Positions 45,146 to 52,760 of a stretch of 64,000 nucleotides of DNA are shown here, piece by piece. Each line of letters starts with the position of its first letter. Position 1 is the first letter of the stretch. Below the pieces are notes generated by a model that had not been told where the DNA came from, did no database searches, and worked only from the letters and a program-made list of their open reading frames with translations. This DNA is from Comamonas serinivorans. Its GTDB lineage: Bacteria > Pseudomonadota > Gammaproteobacteria > Burkholderiales > Burkholderiaceae_C. The translations under genes and the position numbers were made by a program. The DNA lies in contig NZ_CP021455.1 of the NCBI RefSeq assembly GCF_002158865.1, positions 1 to 64,000 of the forward strand. Direction: 5' to 3'.

Positions 45146-45172
45146 AAAAAGGGCCGCCCTGAAGCGACCCTG
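45146..45172 (-). terminator. Intrinsic terminator of yidC
   Basis: Minus-strand stem GGGTCGC / GCGGCCC (one G-T pair), 6-base loop, five T. About 50 bp after the yidC stop. Confidence 0.82.
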
Positions 45173-45221
45173 GAGGTGGTGGCCGGGGGATGCGGGCAAA
45201 CGCGGCGCATCCCCGTGTCGG

Positions 45222-46904
45222 TCACTTGAACTTGGGCAGGTTGAACTGCGGCGGCACCCCCATGCGCGTGTTGATCAGCCATTGCTGGGCGATGGTCAGC
45301 ACGTTGTTGGTGATCCAGTACAGCACCAGGCCGGCCGGGAAGAAGTAGAACATGACCGAGAAGATCAGCGGCATGAACCACATCATCTTGGCCTGCATGG
45401 GGTCCGGCGGCACCGGGTTGAGCGCCGTCTGCATGAAGGTGGTGACCGTCATCACCAGCGGCAGGATGAAGTAGGGGTCGCGCACCGAGAGGTCGTGGAT
45501 CCAGCCCACCCAGGGCGCGCCCCGCATCTCGACGCTGGACAGCAGCACCCAGTACAGCGCGAAGAACACCGGCATCTGGATCAGGATGGGCAGGCAGCCG
45601 CCCAGCGGGTTGATCTTTTCCTCGCGGTAGATCTTCATCATCTCCTGCTGCAGCTGCTGCGGCTTGTCCTTGAAGCGCTCGCGCATCTCGGTGATGCGCG
45701 GGTTCACGGCCTTCATCTTGGCCATCGAGGCGTAGGCCTTGGCGTTGAACCAGTAGAACGCGATCTTGATGACCACCACCAGCGCGATGATGGACCAGCC
45801 CCAGTTGCCGATGAAGCTGTGCAACCAGTCCAGCAGCCAGTACAGCGGCTTGGCGATCACGGTGAACATGCCGTAGTCCTTGACCAGCTCCAAGCCGGGC
45901 GCGGTCTGCTCCAGCGCCTTTTCCAACTGGGGGCTCACGACCAGGCGCGAATCCACGGCCTGGCTGGCGCCGGGCGCGATGGCGGCAAAAGGCGTCAGCG
46001 TGCCGACCGAGAACAGGTTGTCGCCGACCTTCTGCGCGTAGTTCTTGCGCTGCACGCCCTCGGCCGGCAGCCAGGCGCTGAAGAAGTAGTGCTGCACCAT
46101 GGCGACGTAGCCATCGGGGGCGCTCTTCTGGTACTCGGCCTTGCCCTTGTCCAGGTCCTTGAACGAGACCTTCTGGTACTTGGCTTCCTGGCTGTAGACC
46201 ACGGGGCCGGTGAAGGTCGAGTAGAACGATGACTCGCCCTCGGGCGCGTTGCCGTCGCGCACCAGCTGCTGGTATAGCTCGGGGGTCACGGGCGCGCCAC
46301 CCTGGTTGAACACCTCGTGGCGCACGCCGATGATGTACGACCCGCGCTCGAAGGTGTAGGTCTTGACCAGCTTGAGGCCGTTCTCGACCGGCGACTCAAA
46401 GCGCACCACCAGGGTCTTGGCGCCGTCCGCCAGCTGACGCTCGCCCACGAAGGTCATGGGCGTCTTGTGGTTGGGGGCAGCGCCGGTCAGGCCGGTCTGC
46501 GCCACGTAAAAGCGCTGCGGACTCTGGTCCAGCAGCACCACGGGCGAGCCCTTGGAGCCTTCGGTCAGGTACTTGGAAAACGCCGTGTGCACGACGCTGC
46601 CGCCCTGGGTGTCGAAGGTCACCTGCAACACATCGGTGCCGACGGTGATCTTCTCGCGCGGCGCAGCCGGTGCGGCCTGCGCCTGCTGGGCACCCGGCAC
46701 GCCCGCCGCGCCCGCTGCCGTCCCGCTGGCGGCGGGCACGGTGCCACCGGCAGCCGAGCCACCCGCAGCCGGTGCGCTGGCCGTGGGCTGGGGCTTGGGG
46801 AAAAAGGTGGCGGGCTGGCCTTGGTGGACCTGCCACTGATCCCAGAGCAGGATCAGCGAAAAGCCGAAGATCACCCACAAGATGGAGCGGCGAATATCGT
46901 TCAT
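45222..46904 (-). CDS. yidC: Membrane protein insertase YidC
   Basis: 560 residues. N-terminal helix (SILWVIFGFSLILLWDQW), Ala/Pro/Gly-rich linker, large periplasmic beta domain (residues about 95-345), then the five-helix insertase core with SIIALVVVIKIAFYWFNAKAYASMAKMK and PILIQMPVFFALYWVLLSSVEMRGAPWVGWIHDLSVRDPYFILP. Inserts and folds inner-membrane proteins with or without SecYEG. The start ATG 46904 overlaps the yidD stop (ATGA). Last gene of rpmH-rnpA-yidD-yidC, ending in its own terminator. Confidence 0.98.
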   Translation of the reverse strand: MNDIRRSILWVIFGFSLILLWDQWQVHQGQPATFFPKPQPTASAPAAGGSAAGGTVPAASGTAAGAAGVPGAQQAQAAPAAPREKITVGTDVLQVTFDTQGGSVVHTAFSKYLTEGSKGSPVVLLDQSPQRFYVAQTGLTGAAPNHKTPMTFVGERQLADGAKTLVVRFESPVENGLKLVKTYTFERGSYIIGVRHEVFNQGGAPVTPELYQQLVRDGNAPEGESSFYSTFTGPVVYSQEAKYQKVSFKDLDKGKAEYQKSAPDGYVAMVQHYFFSAWLPAEGVQRKNYAQKVGDNLFSVGTLTPFAAIAPGASQAVDSRLVVSPQLEKALEQTAPGLELVKDYGMFTVIAKPLYWLLDWLHSFIGNWGWSIIALVVVIKIAFYWFNAKAYASMAKMKAVNPRITEMRERFKDKPQQLQQEMMKIYREEKINPLGGCLPILIQMPVFFALYWVLLSSVEMRGAPWVGWIHDLSVRDPYFILPLVMTVTTFMQTALNPVPPDPMQAKMMWFMPLIFSVMFYFFPAGLVLYWITNNVLTIAQQWLINTRMGVPPQFNLPKFK

Positions 46905-47170
46905 GAGGCTTTTTCAGAAGAAGACGACAAGCCCAGGCGGGTGAACCAGCGCGGCGCCTGCTCAGGCACCGGGTCATGGCCACCCGCACACCAGGGATGA
47001 CAGCGCGCCAGGCGCGCGGCAGCGAGGTAGCTGCCCACCAGGGCACCATGCCGATCCAGGGCCCCCAGCGCATACACCGAGCACGTGGGCTCAAAGCGAC
47101 AGCTGTTGCCGATCGAGGGGCTGAGCAGCAGCCGATAGGCCTTCACGCCCGCCATCAACACCCGCTTCAT
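46901..47170 (-). CDS. yidD: Membrane protein insertion efficiency factor YidD
   Basis: 89 residues with the compact YidD pattern YRLLLSPSIGNSCRFEPTCSVYALGALDRHG...CHPWCAGGHDPVP, including all conserved cysteines. An amphipathic peripheral membrane protein that aids YidC. ATG 47170 overlaps the rnpA stop; its own stop overlaps yidC. Confidence 0.96.
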   Translation of the reverse strand: MKRVLMAGVKAYRLLLSPSIGNSCRFEPTCSVYALGALDRHGALVGSYLAAARLARCHPWCAGGHDPVPEQAPRWFTRLGLSSSSEKAS

Positions 47171-47595
47171 GCGGCCTCCGGCACGGGCGCGGGCGTCGCA
47201 CCCGACACGCGCTGCAACAGCTGCGCCAGCTCCTGGCGCACCGCCAGGCGCAGGGGCTCCGACCAGGCACTCGGGAAGGCCTTGGTGCTGAAGCCCGAGC
47301 GCAGCCGCACCACGTGGGCGTGACCGTCGAACGCGGCCAGGGCCCACTCGGGACGGTGGTAGATCTGGCGCTTGATGGCGTGCCGGGTGACCGACCGCTT
47401 GGCCCAGCGCTTGGGCAGCATGGCCCCGACCCAGGCATCCGGCGTCGGAAACAGCAAAGCCGCCGGACCGGGTTCCAGCGCCTCGGTCGAGGCGGAACCC
47501 AGCGTCAGGCGGTGCAAGACGAAATGCGGTGTCCGCGCGACCACCTGACCAGCCAGAACGGCCTGGAACTGGGCGCGCGTTTTCAGGCGACGCAT
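47167..47595 (-). CDS. rnpA: Ribonuclease P protein component
   Basis: 142 residues; the protein subunit that supports catalytic RNA in tRNA 5' processing. Basic fold with PKRWAKRSVTRHAIKRQIYH in the place of the RNR motif (helix that contacts RNA). The Arg-Asn of the usual motif is replaced by Arg-His. ATG 47595 (MRRLKTRAQF) fits family starts; ATG 47634 is also in frame. Follows rpmH by 67 bp. Confidence 0.93.
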   Translation of the reverse strand: MRRLKTRAQFQAVLAGQVVARTPHFVLHRLTLGSASTEALEPGPAALLFPTPDAWVGAMLPKRWAKRSVTRHAIKRQIYHRPEWALAAFDGHAHVVRLRSGFSTKAFPSAWSEPLRLAVRQELAQLLQRVSGATPAPVPEAA

Positions 47596-47662
47596 GGTGT
47601 GGATGGCGTTCGCCCAGACAGGCAGATCGGACAAGAACAGGCTGCGGACAGCAGCCCGGCCA

Positions 47663-47797
47663 TCAGACGGCCAGGCGCTTGCGGCCCTTGGCGCGACGTG
47701 CGTTGATCACGGCGCGGCCACCGCGCGTCTTCATGCGCACGAGGAAGCCATGGGTACGGGCGCGGCGGGTCTTGGAGGGTTGGTAAGTGCGTTTCAT
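47663..47797 (-). CDS. rpmH: 50S ribosomal protein L34
   Basis: 44 residues, MKRTYQPSKTRRARTHGFLV...RRAKGRKRLAV, a textbook L34. ATG 47797. First gene of the rpmH-rnpA-yidD-yidC block. In most bacteria dnaA and oriC lie directly upstream, transcribed away; here a Bug protein gene does. Confidence 0.99.
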   Translation of the reverse strand: MKRTYQPSKTRRARTHGFLVRMKTRGGRAVINARRAKGRKRLAV

Positions 47798-48220
47798 GAT
47801 GGAAAAAAAGGGATCGCCAGGGCGAAACAAGCGACATGCAGGGCCTCAAAGCCTTGAGCCACCTGCAATCGGAAATCTCGGTGCCTGCGGCGCCGGGGCT
47901 GCGTGTCACGCGGCCCACTCGCCTGCTGTCCAGCCTCTGCCCGGTGCCGACCCCGCCCTGTCAAACCCCACTGAAATGGGGCGCCAAGCCGTGCCTGCGC
48001 CGTGCAGCATGCCCAATGCGCACGAGAAGAACCCGCGATTATCGCTTGAAATTGCAGAACTTGCCAAATCCGGCCCCGGCGCGGGCTGACGCAGCCCTGC
48101 CAACCATGGGCCTGTGGTGTCGGAAAAGGCGCCCCTGCTGGCTCATTTTGGGGCCGTTAGCACCCGCCAAAGCAGGGCTGCCAATGGCTGCCCAAAAGGC
48201 CTGACACGTGAGCAGCCGTC

Positions 48221-48276
48221 GCGTGTTCGCGTGTTCGCGTGTTCGCGTGTTCGCGTGTTCGCGTGTTCGCGTGTTC
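48221..48276. repeat. Octanucleotide tandem repeat (GCGTGTTC)7
   Basis: Seven perfect tandem units, about 190 bp upstream of the Bug gene start. A slippage-prone locus in the promoter region of the transporter protein. Confidence 0.95.
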
Positions 48277-48328
48277 GCCAGGTCAGGCTCATCGGCGCGC
48301 TACGGCATGGGTGTCACCCAGGCAACCC

Positions 48329-48379
48329 CCTGTATCCGGATTCGGGTGTTTGTTGCAAATCGCCATGGCAACATACCCC
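48329..48379. repeat. Palindromic element, copy 21 (45 bp, degenerate)
   Basis: Core 48332-48376, GTATC...CATAC with flanks CCT/CCC, upstream of the Bug gene. One base short; inner arms diverged. Confidence 0.65.
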
Positions 48380-48466
48380 ACCCCGCTGGGTGAATGCCCC
48401 TATGGCGCGCAGGCGCCACAGTCCGTTTAATGCGGCGGGTTTCAAAAAGCACTTCAGGAGCAGTAC

Positions 48467-49444
48467 ATGAACACATCCCGCCTCAACCGCCGTCACGGCC
48501 TGCTGGCCGCCCTGGCCGGCCTCGCCCTGGTCGCCGCAGGACCGGCCGCAGCCCAGTCGGGCCAGCCGATCAAGCTCGTCGTGGGCTACGCGGCCGGCGG
48601 TCCCGTGGATGCCTCGGCGCGCCTGTTTGCCGTGGAGTGGAGCAAGGTCCTGGGCCAGACGGTGGTGGTGGAAAACCGCGTGGGCGCCGGCGGCGCCATC
48701 GGCGGCGAGTCGGTCGTCAAGGCCAGGCCCGACGGCCTGACGGTGTTCTATGGCGCCAGCCCCACCATGACCATCAGCCCGCACGTGCTGCCCAGCATGC
48801 CCTTCAAGCCGGCCACCGACCTCACGCCCGTGGCACCCGTGCTGGGCTACACCAACATGCTGGTGATCAACAAGGACCAGCCGTTCAAGACCCTGCCCGA
48901 GCTGATCGCCTACGCCAAGGCCAACCCCGGCAAGCTGTCGTACGGCTCGGCCGGCAACGGCGCCTCCAACCACCTGAGCGGTGAGCTGTTCGCCGCGCGC
49001 GCCGGCATCAAGATGACGCACGTGCCCTACAAGGGCAACGCACCGGCCATGACGGACGTGATCGGCGGCCAGATCAACATGATGTTCGACATCATCTCCA
49101 CCGCCAAAACCTACGTGGACAGCGACAAGGTGCTGCCCGTGGCCGTGACCTCCAAGAAGCGCAACAAGGCCCTGCCCAACCTGCCGAGCATGGAAGAGGC
49201 CGGCGTGCCCAACTACGACGTGGGGGGCTGGTATGCCCTGTTCGTGCCCAACAAGACCGACCCGGCCCTGATCAAGCGCTACGCCGAAGCGAGCGACAAG
49301 GTCATGAACTCGCCCACCATGAAGGCCAAGCTGGCCGAGCTGGGCTACGACGAATGGCATGGCACGGCCAAGGACGTGAGCGACCGCGTCAACCGCGAGC
49401 TCAAGCTCTGGGGCGAGGTGGTCAAGGGCATCCAGATCAAGTGA
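48467..49444 (+). CDS. Tripartite tricarboxylate transporter substrate-binding protein (Bug family)
   Basis: 325 residues, secreted to the periplasm (signal peptide residues about 1-29, ending AAA). Bug signatures LVVGYAAGGPVDASARLFA, VENRVGAGGAIGGESVVKA and VPYKGNAPAMTDVIGGQINMMFD are present. Binds a small carboxylate for uptake; the ligand is unknown and no TctA/TctB membrane genes are nearby, as is common for Bug proteins. Start ATG 48467 with AGGAG upstream. Its promoter region contains an octamer repeat. Confidence 0.93.
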   Translation: MNTSRLNRRHGLLAALAGLALVAAGPAAAQSGQPIKLVVGYAAGGPVDASARLFAVEWSKVLGQTVVVENRVGAGGAIGGESVVKARPDGLTVFYGASPTMTISPHVLPSMPFKPATDLTPVAPVLGYTNMLVINKDQPFKTLPELIAYAKANPGKLSYGSAGNGASNHLSGELFAARAGIKMTHVPYKGNAPAMTDVIGGQINMMFDIISTAKTYVDSDKVLPVAVTSKKRNKALPNLPSMEEAGVPNYDVGGWYALFVPNKTDPALIKRYAEASDKVMNSPTMKAKLAELGYDEWHGTAKDVSDRVNRELKLWGEVVKGIQIK

Positions 49445-49494
49445 CGCCGGCGCCGTGCTCGTCGTGGCACGGCCTTCATTTCAATCCTTGAACA

Positions 49495-49546
49495 AGGGTA
49501 TGCGTTGCCTTTCGATGATGTTTCATCATCAATGGCCGCACACCTA
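49495..49546. repeat. 46-bp palindromic element, copy 22 (degenerate right end)
   Basis: Core 49498-49543. The inner stem GATGA/TCATC is a paired variant of the centre. The right end reads CACAC. Convergent junction. Confidence 0.65.
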
Positions 49547-49732
49547 TTTTTTGACTCACAGCACGAGCGGCTGCATTGAGGGCACCTCGCAGACCAACCC
49601 GCATCGGTGGCACGCCTGCGTGGCCGCGCGACAGCAGAGTCGCCGGGCAGGGGTGGCGACGCTCTGCATCGCACAACGCGGGTTACGACAGCAGCAGCGC
49701 GCGCTGCAGGCCACAGCCGACCGCGTGCGCCG

Positions 49733-49927
49733 CTACCACGTCTTTTTTGTTTTCGAGCCGGTCACGGCGTGATGCCTGCGGCTGGCCAGGGCAGCGACCT
49801 TGCCCGCCGCCTTTGCCTCGCGCAGGGCTTTGCGCACGCCAGGCACCTTCTGAACGGCGTCGGTCTCGATGACCTTGGCGACGGTCTCGACATGGAGGTC
49901 CTGCAAGTCAGTGAATGTCTTGATCAT
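49733..49927 (-). CDS. Small basic protein of unknown function
   Basis: 64 residues from ATG 49927 (MIKTFTDLQDLHVETVAKVIETDAVQKV...), with GAGGGGTAGGA ahead of it as a possible ribosome site. Predicted largely helical, lysine-rich at the C-terminus. Composition is protein-like, unlike the other frames nearby. The family is not recognised. Palindrome copies 22 and 23 lie on either side. Confidence 0.55.
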   Translation of the reverse strand: MIKTFTDLQDLHVETVAKVIETDAVQKVPGVRKALREAKAAGKVAALASRRHHAVTGSKTKKTW

Positions 49928-49997
49928 GGTCCTACCCCTCGCTTGATTTCCTGGGCCGTAGAGGTTCAACAGGTCGATGATTTTTTCAATTGTCAAG

Positions 49998-50049
49998 CGA
50001 GTATGTGTGCGTGCCCAACGCAACTTGATCGAGCGAACGGCCATACCCA
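49998..50049. repeat. 46-bp palindromic element, copy 23
   Basis: Core 50001-50046 between two minus-strand genes. Ends intact, inner arms poorly paired. Flanks CGA/CCA. Confidence 0.75.
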
Positions 50050-50123
50050 GTTGGTCATGCCCGGTGCCATGCTGAAATCCATCGGCCGTTCCGGCACAGA
50101 CTGATCGGCCACCGCCAGCCCTG

Positions 50124-50951
50124 TCACACCTCGACCACGCACACCGGGTCGAACGCCACCTGCTCGCCCTTGCTGGCATAGCCCAGCGGGTTGCAGACCA
50201 CGCGACAGCGGCCGACCTGGTAGTCGTGCGCGCAGTGCACGTGGCCGTGCAGCCAGAAGTCGGTCAAGGGAAACCAGTCGTCCAGTGCGTTGCAAAAGCC
50301 GGCCGTGCCCGGGGTGATGCCAAAGCGCGGATCGGCGCTGCGCAGGCTGGGGGCGAAATGCGTGACCACCACCGTCTGGCCCGCATGCGGACGCTGCAGC
50401 GCCTGGTGCAGCCAGGCCTGGCTCTCCAGCGCCAGCTCGCGCATCTGCGGCGCCAGCAGTGGCTCGCCATGGCGGCGCGCATCGGCAAACCGCAGATAGT
50501 GCTCGGCGGCCGAAAACGCCTTGTGCCGGGCCTGCCACTGGTGCGCCTCGCCCTGTCCCGCTTCATGCAGGGCCACGGCGTCGTAGTCGCTCCACAGCGT
50601 GTCGCCCAGCAACCGCACACCGTCCAGCACCAGTTCGCTGCGGTCCAGCCAGATCAAGCCCAGCTCGTCGCACACCCGGCGCAGGCGCGCCAGGGTCTCG
50701 TCGTGGTCCAGGCCGTCGAATTCGTGGTTGCCCGGCAGGTAGGCCACCGGCGTGGGCCAGCCGGCAAACTCGGGCTTGGGCGAAAAGCGCGCCAGGCCAA
50801 ACCGGGTGTCGCCCACCTCGGGCAGGCGTGAACGCGGCTGGTACGAGCCGATGTCGCCGGCCAGCACCAGCAGGTCGGCGTCCGGTGCGGGTTCGGGCTG
50901 GAAATCGAGGTTGACCTCCAGGTGCAGGTCAGACAGCAGTTGAATGCGCAT
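50124..50951 (-). CDS. Metallophosphoesterase (calcineurin-like)
   Basis: 275 residues with all five metal motifs of the family: SDLHLE at the N-terminus, GDIG, GNHE, THFAPS and GHVH. Dinuclear-metal phosphoesterase in the cytoplasm (no signal). The substrate cannot be assigned. ATG 50951 opens directly on the first motif. Divergent from metX. Confidence 0.9.
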   Translation of the reverse strand: MRIQLLSDLHLEVNLDFQPEPAPDADLLVLAGDIGSYQPRSRLPEVGDTRFGLARFSPKPEFAGWPTPVAYLPGNHEFDGLDHDETLARLRRVCDELGLIWLDRSELVLDGVRLLGDTLWSDYDAVALHEAGQGEAHQWQARHKAFSAAEHYLRFADARRHGEPLLAPQMRELALESQAWLHQALQRPHAGQTVVVTHFAPSLRSADPRFGITPGTAGFCNALDDWFPLTDFWLHGHVHCAHDYQVGRCRVVCNPLGYASKGEQVAFDPVCVVEV

Positions 50952-51001
50952 GCAGGCACTCTAGCAAATGAGGCAATTTGCGCCATCGCGCGTTGTCACC
51001 T

Positions 51002-51053
51002 GCAGTATGCAGCCATGATCGATGCCATTTGAACGAGAAGACCGGGATACAGG
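51002..51053. repeat. 46-bp palindromic element, copy 24
   Basis: Core 51005-51050 at the divergent junction between the phosphoesterase gene and metX, about 150 bp upstream of the metX -10 box. Right end GGATAC. Flanks GCA/AGG. Confidence 0.85.
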
Positions 51054-51202
51054 CCTTCCAAATGTTCACCGAAACGGCACAACCCGCGGCCGCCCCACCC
51101 CGCAGCGCCAGCGCGGCCGGCCCTGCGTGGCATGCCGGAGGCGGTCGACACCCCCCGGCCAGCGCGTCCCAGCCGGACCGGCGGACGCGCAAAGGGCACG
51201 GT

Positions 51203-51208
51203 TATACT
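51203..51208 (+). promoter_or_regulatory. Candidate -10 box of metX
   Basis: TATACT, placed so that transcription would begin near 51215, exactly at the 5' end of the riboswitch. The -35 region is weak. Confidence 0.6.
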
Positions 51209-51215
51209 GACCCCA

Positions 51216-51271
51216 CAGCGCCGATTTGCTCCAGCTTGCGGGCGCTATATCCAAATGCAGCTAAACAAGGA
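51216..51271 (+). promoter_or_regulatory. SAM-II-like riboswitch upstream of metX
   Basis: An RNA with the SAM-II pattern: AGCGCCGATTTG opening the first helix (pairing with GGGCGCT at 51239-51245), a TTGC segment, then ATGCAGCTAAACAAGG, the conserved 3' part that forms the H-type pseudoknot. Compared from memory with the SAM-II consensus, the order and spacing agree. It is followed at 10 bases by an intrinsic terminator, and metX is downstream, so S-adenosylmethionine would switch metX-metW off. The call rests on pattern, not on a covariance-model score. Confidence 0.85.
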
Positions 51272-51280
51272 CGAGCCCCC

Positions 51281-51317
51281 AACCGGTGCCGCCTTTTTTG
51301 GCTTCACCGGTTTTTTT
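51281..51317 (+). terminator. Riboswitch-associated terminator before metX
   Basis: Stem AACCGGTG / CACCGGTT with loop, then seven T (51311-51317), between the riboswitch and the metX start. Fits transcriptional control by premature termination. Confidence 0.85.
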
Positions 51318-51408
51318 GTGGTCGGCTGGCCCCCAGACCCACAACGGCACCGTTGGCGGCGCCAGGAACCGAGCAAGCGACGGAGCGCGGGGCCCAACCG
51401 CTTTTGCC

Positions 51409-52752
51409 ATGCCCGATTTGATTGCCACGCCGCAGTTCATGCGCTTTGACCAGGCGCTGGCGTTGACCAACGGCCAGTCCCTGTCCGGCTACACGCTGGC
51501 CTACGAAACCTACGGCCAGCTCAACGCGAGCAAGAGCAACGCCGTGCTGATCTGCCACGCGCTCAACGCCTCGCACCACGTGGCCGGCGTCTACGCCGAC
51601 CAGCCCAAATCCGAGGGCTGGTGGGACAACATGATCGGCCCCGGCAAGTCGGTCGACACCAACCGCTTCTTCGTCATCGGCATCAACAACCCCGGCTCGT
51701 GCTTTGGCTCCACCGGCCCGCGCGACGTCAACCCCGCCACTGGCCAGGCCTGGGGCGCCGATTTCCCCGTGCTGACGGTGGAAGACTGGGTCAACGCGCA
51801 GGCGCGTCTGCTCGACCAACTCGGCATCGCGCAGCTGGCTGCCGTCATGGGCGGCTCGCTGGGCGGCATGCAGGCGCTGAGCTGGACGCTGCAGCACCCC
51901 GACCGCGTGCGCCATGCCGTCGTCATCGCCAGCGCCCCCAACCTCTCGGCCGAGAACATCGCCTTCAACGAGGTGGCGCGCCGCGCCATCGTGACCGACC
52001 CCGACTTCCACGACGGCCACTTCTACGCCCATGGCGTGGTGCCGCGCCGCGGCCTGCGCATCGCCCGCATGATCGGCCACATCACCTACCTGAGCGATGG
52101 CGTGATGGATGAGAAGTTCGGACGGGAGCTTGTGGCCCCCACGCTCCCCGCTGCGCGTGGTTCGCTGCCCCTGAACCGGGCGTCCCCCGAGGGGGCTGGC
52201 GCCGCGCTGCCCGAGGGGGCTGATCTGACTCAGGGCGACTCAGCGCCGGCGGCCACGGCTGCTGCGCGTGACGCGCTCGCCACCGGGACGGATCCGGCCT
52301 CCGATGCCGGAGCGGCGGCCGACCCTGGCGCGGCGCTGCGGGCGCTGGTGGCGGCCAGCCCGGGCTACAAGTTCAGCACGCAGGACATCGAGTTCCAGAT
52401 CGAGAGCTACCTGCGCTACCAGGGCGACAAGTTCAGCGACTACTTCGACGCCAACACCTACCTGCTGATCACGCGCGCGCTCGACTACTTCGACCCCGCG
52501 CGCGCGTTCGGCGGCAACCTCACGGCCGCGCTGGCCCGCGCGAGCTGCAAGTTCATGCTCGTGAGCTTCACCACCGACTGGCGCTTCTCGCCGCTGCGCA
52601 GCCGCGAAATCGTCAAGGCCCTGCTCGACAACCGGCGCGACGTGAGCTACGCCGAGATCGACGCGCCGCATGGCCACGACGCCTTCTTGCTCGACGACCC
52701 ACGCTACCTGGACGCCGTGCGCGCCTATTTCCACCGCATCCCCACCCCGTGA
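51409..52752 (+). CDS. metX: Homoserine O-acetyl/succinyltransferase MetX, with repeat-encoded insertion
   Basis: 447 residues against about 370-380 usual. Acylates homoserine in methionine synthesis. Alpha/beta hydrolase core: NPGSCFGSTGP, nucleophile S150 in MGGSLGGMQAL, acid in TTDWRF, histidine in PHGHDAF. Start ATG 51409 (MPDLIATPQFMRF). The extra length is residues about 241-318, between MDEKFGREL and YKFSTQDIEFQIESYLRYQGDKF, which are adjacent in ordinary MetX. Its first 30 codons are the second repeat family (52132-52224) and the remainder is Ala-rich. Both flanks stay in frame, and metW follows intact, so the gene is probably functional. Confidence 0.95.
   Translation: MPDLIATPQFMRFDQALALTNGQSLSGYTLAYETYGQLNASKSNAVLICHALNASHHVAGVYADQPKSEGWWDNMIGPGKSVDTNRFFVIGINNPGSCFGSTGPRDVNPATGQAWGADFPVLTVEDWVNAQARLLDQLGIAQLAAVMGGSLGGMQALSWTLQHPDRVRHAVVIASAPNLSAENIAFNEVARRAIVTDPDFHDGHFYAHGVVPRRGLRIARMIGHITYLSDGVMDEKFGRELVAPTLPAARGSLPLNRASPEGAGAALPEGADLTQGDSAPAATAAARDALATGTDPASDAGAAADPGAALRALVAASPGYKFSTQDIEFQIESYLRYQGDKFSDYFDANTYLLITRALDYFDPARAFGGNLTAALARASCKFMLVSFTTDWRFSPLRSREIVKALLDNRRDVSYAEIDAPHGHDAFLLDDPRYLDAVRAYFHRIPTP
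52132..52224. repeat. Second repeat family, copy inside metX
   Basis: Blocks ACGCTCCCCGCTGCGCG, TTCGCTGCCCCTGAACCGGG and CCCCCGAGGGGGCTGG, followed by a second short CCCGAGGGGGCTG. In frame with metX. Confidence 0.85.
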
Positions 52753-52760
52753 GTGCCCGC

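Larger units (their letters stand above)
47798..48466. other. Spacer upstream of rpmH (usual oriC site, no origin seen)
   Basis: 669 bp without a gene between rpmH and a Bug gene. It should hold the rpmH promoter. I find no cluster of DnaA boxes (TTATNCACA) and no long AT-rich block. It contains the octamer repeat at 48221 and palindrome copy 21. Confidence 0.6.

Noticed and set aside
47798..48466. oriC upstream of rpmH
   Set aside because: Expected by synteny, but no DnaA-box cluster or AT-rich unwinding element is visible.
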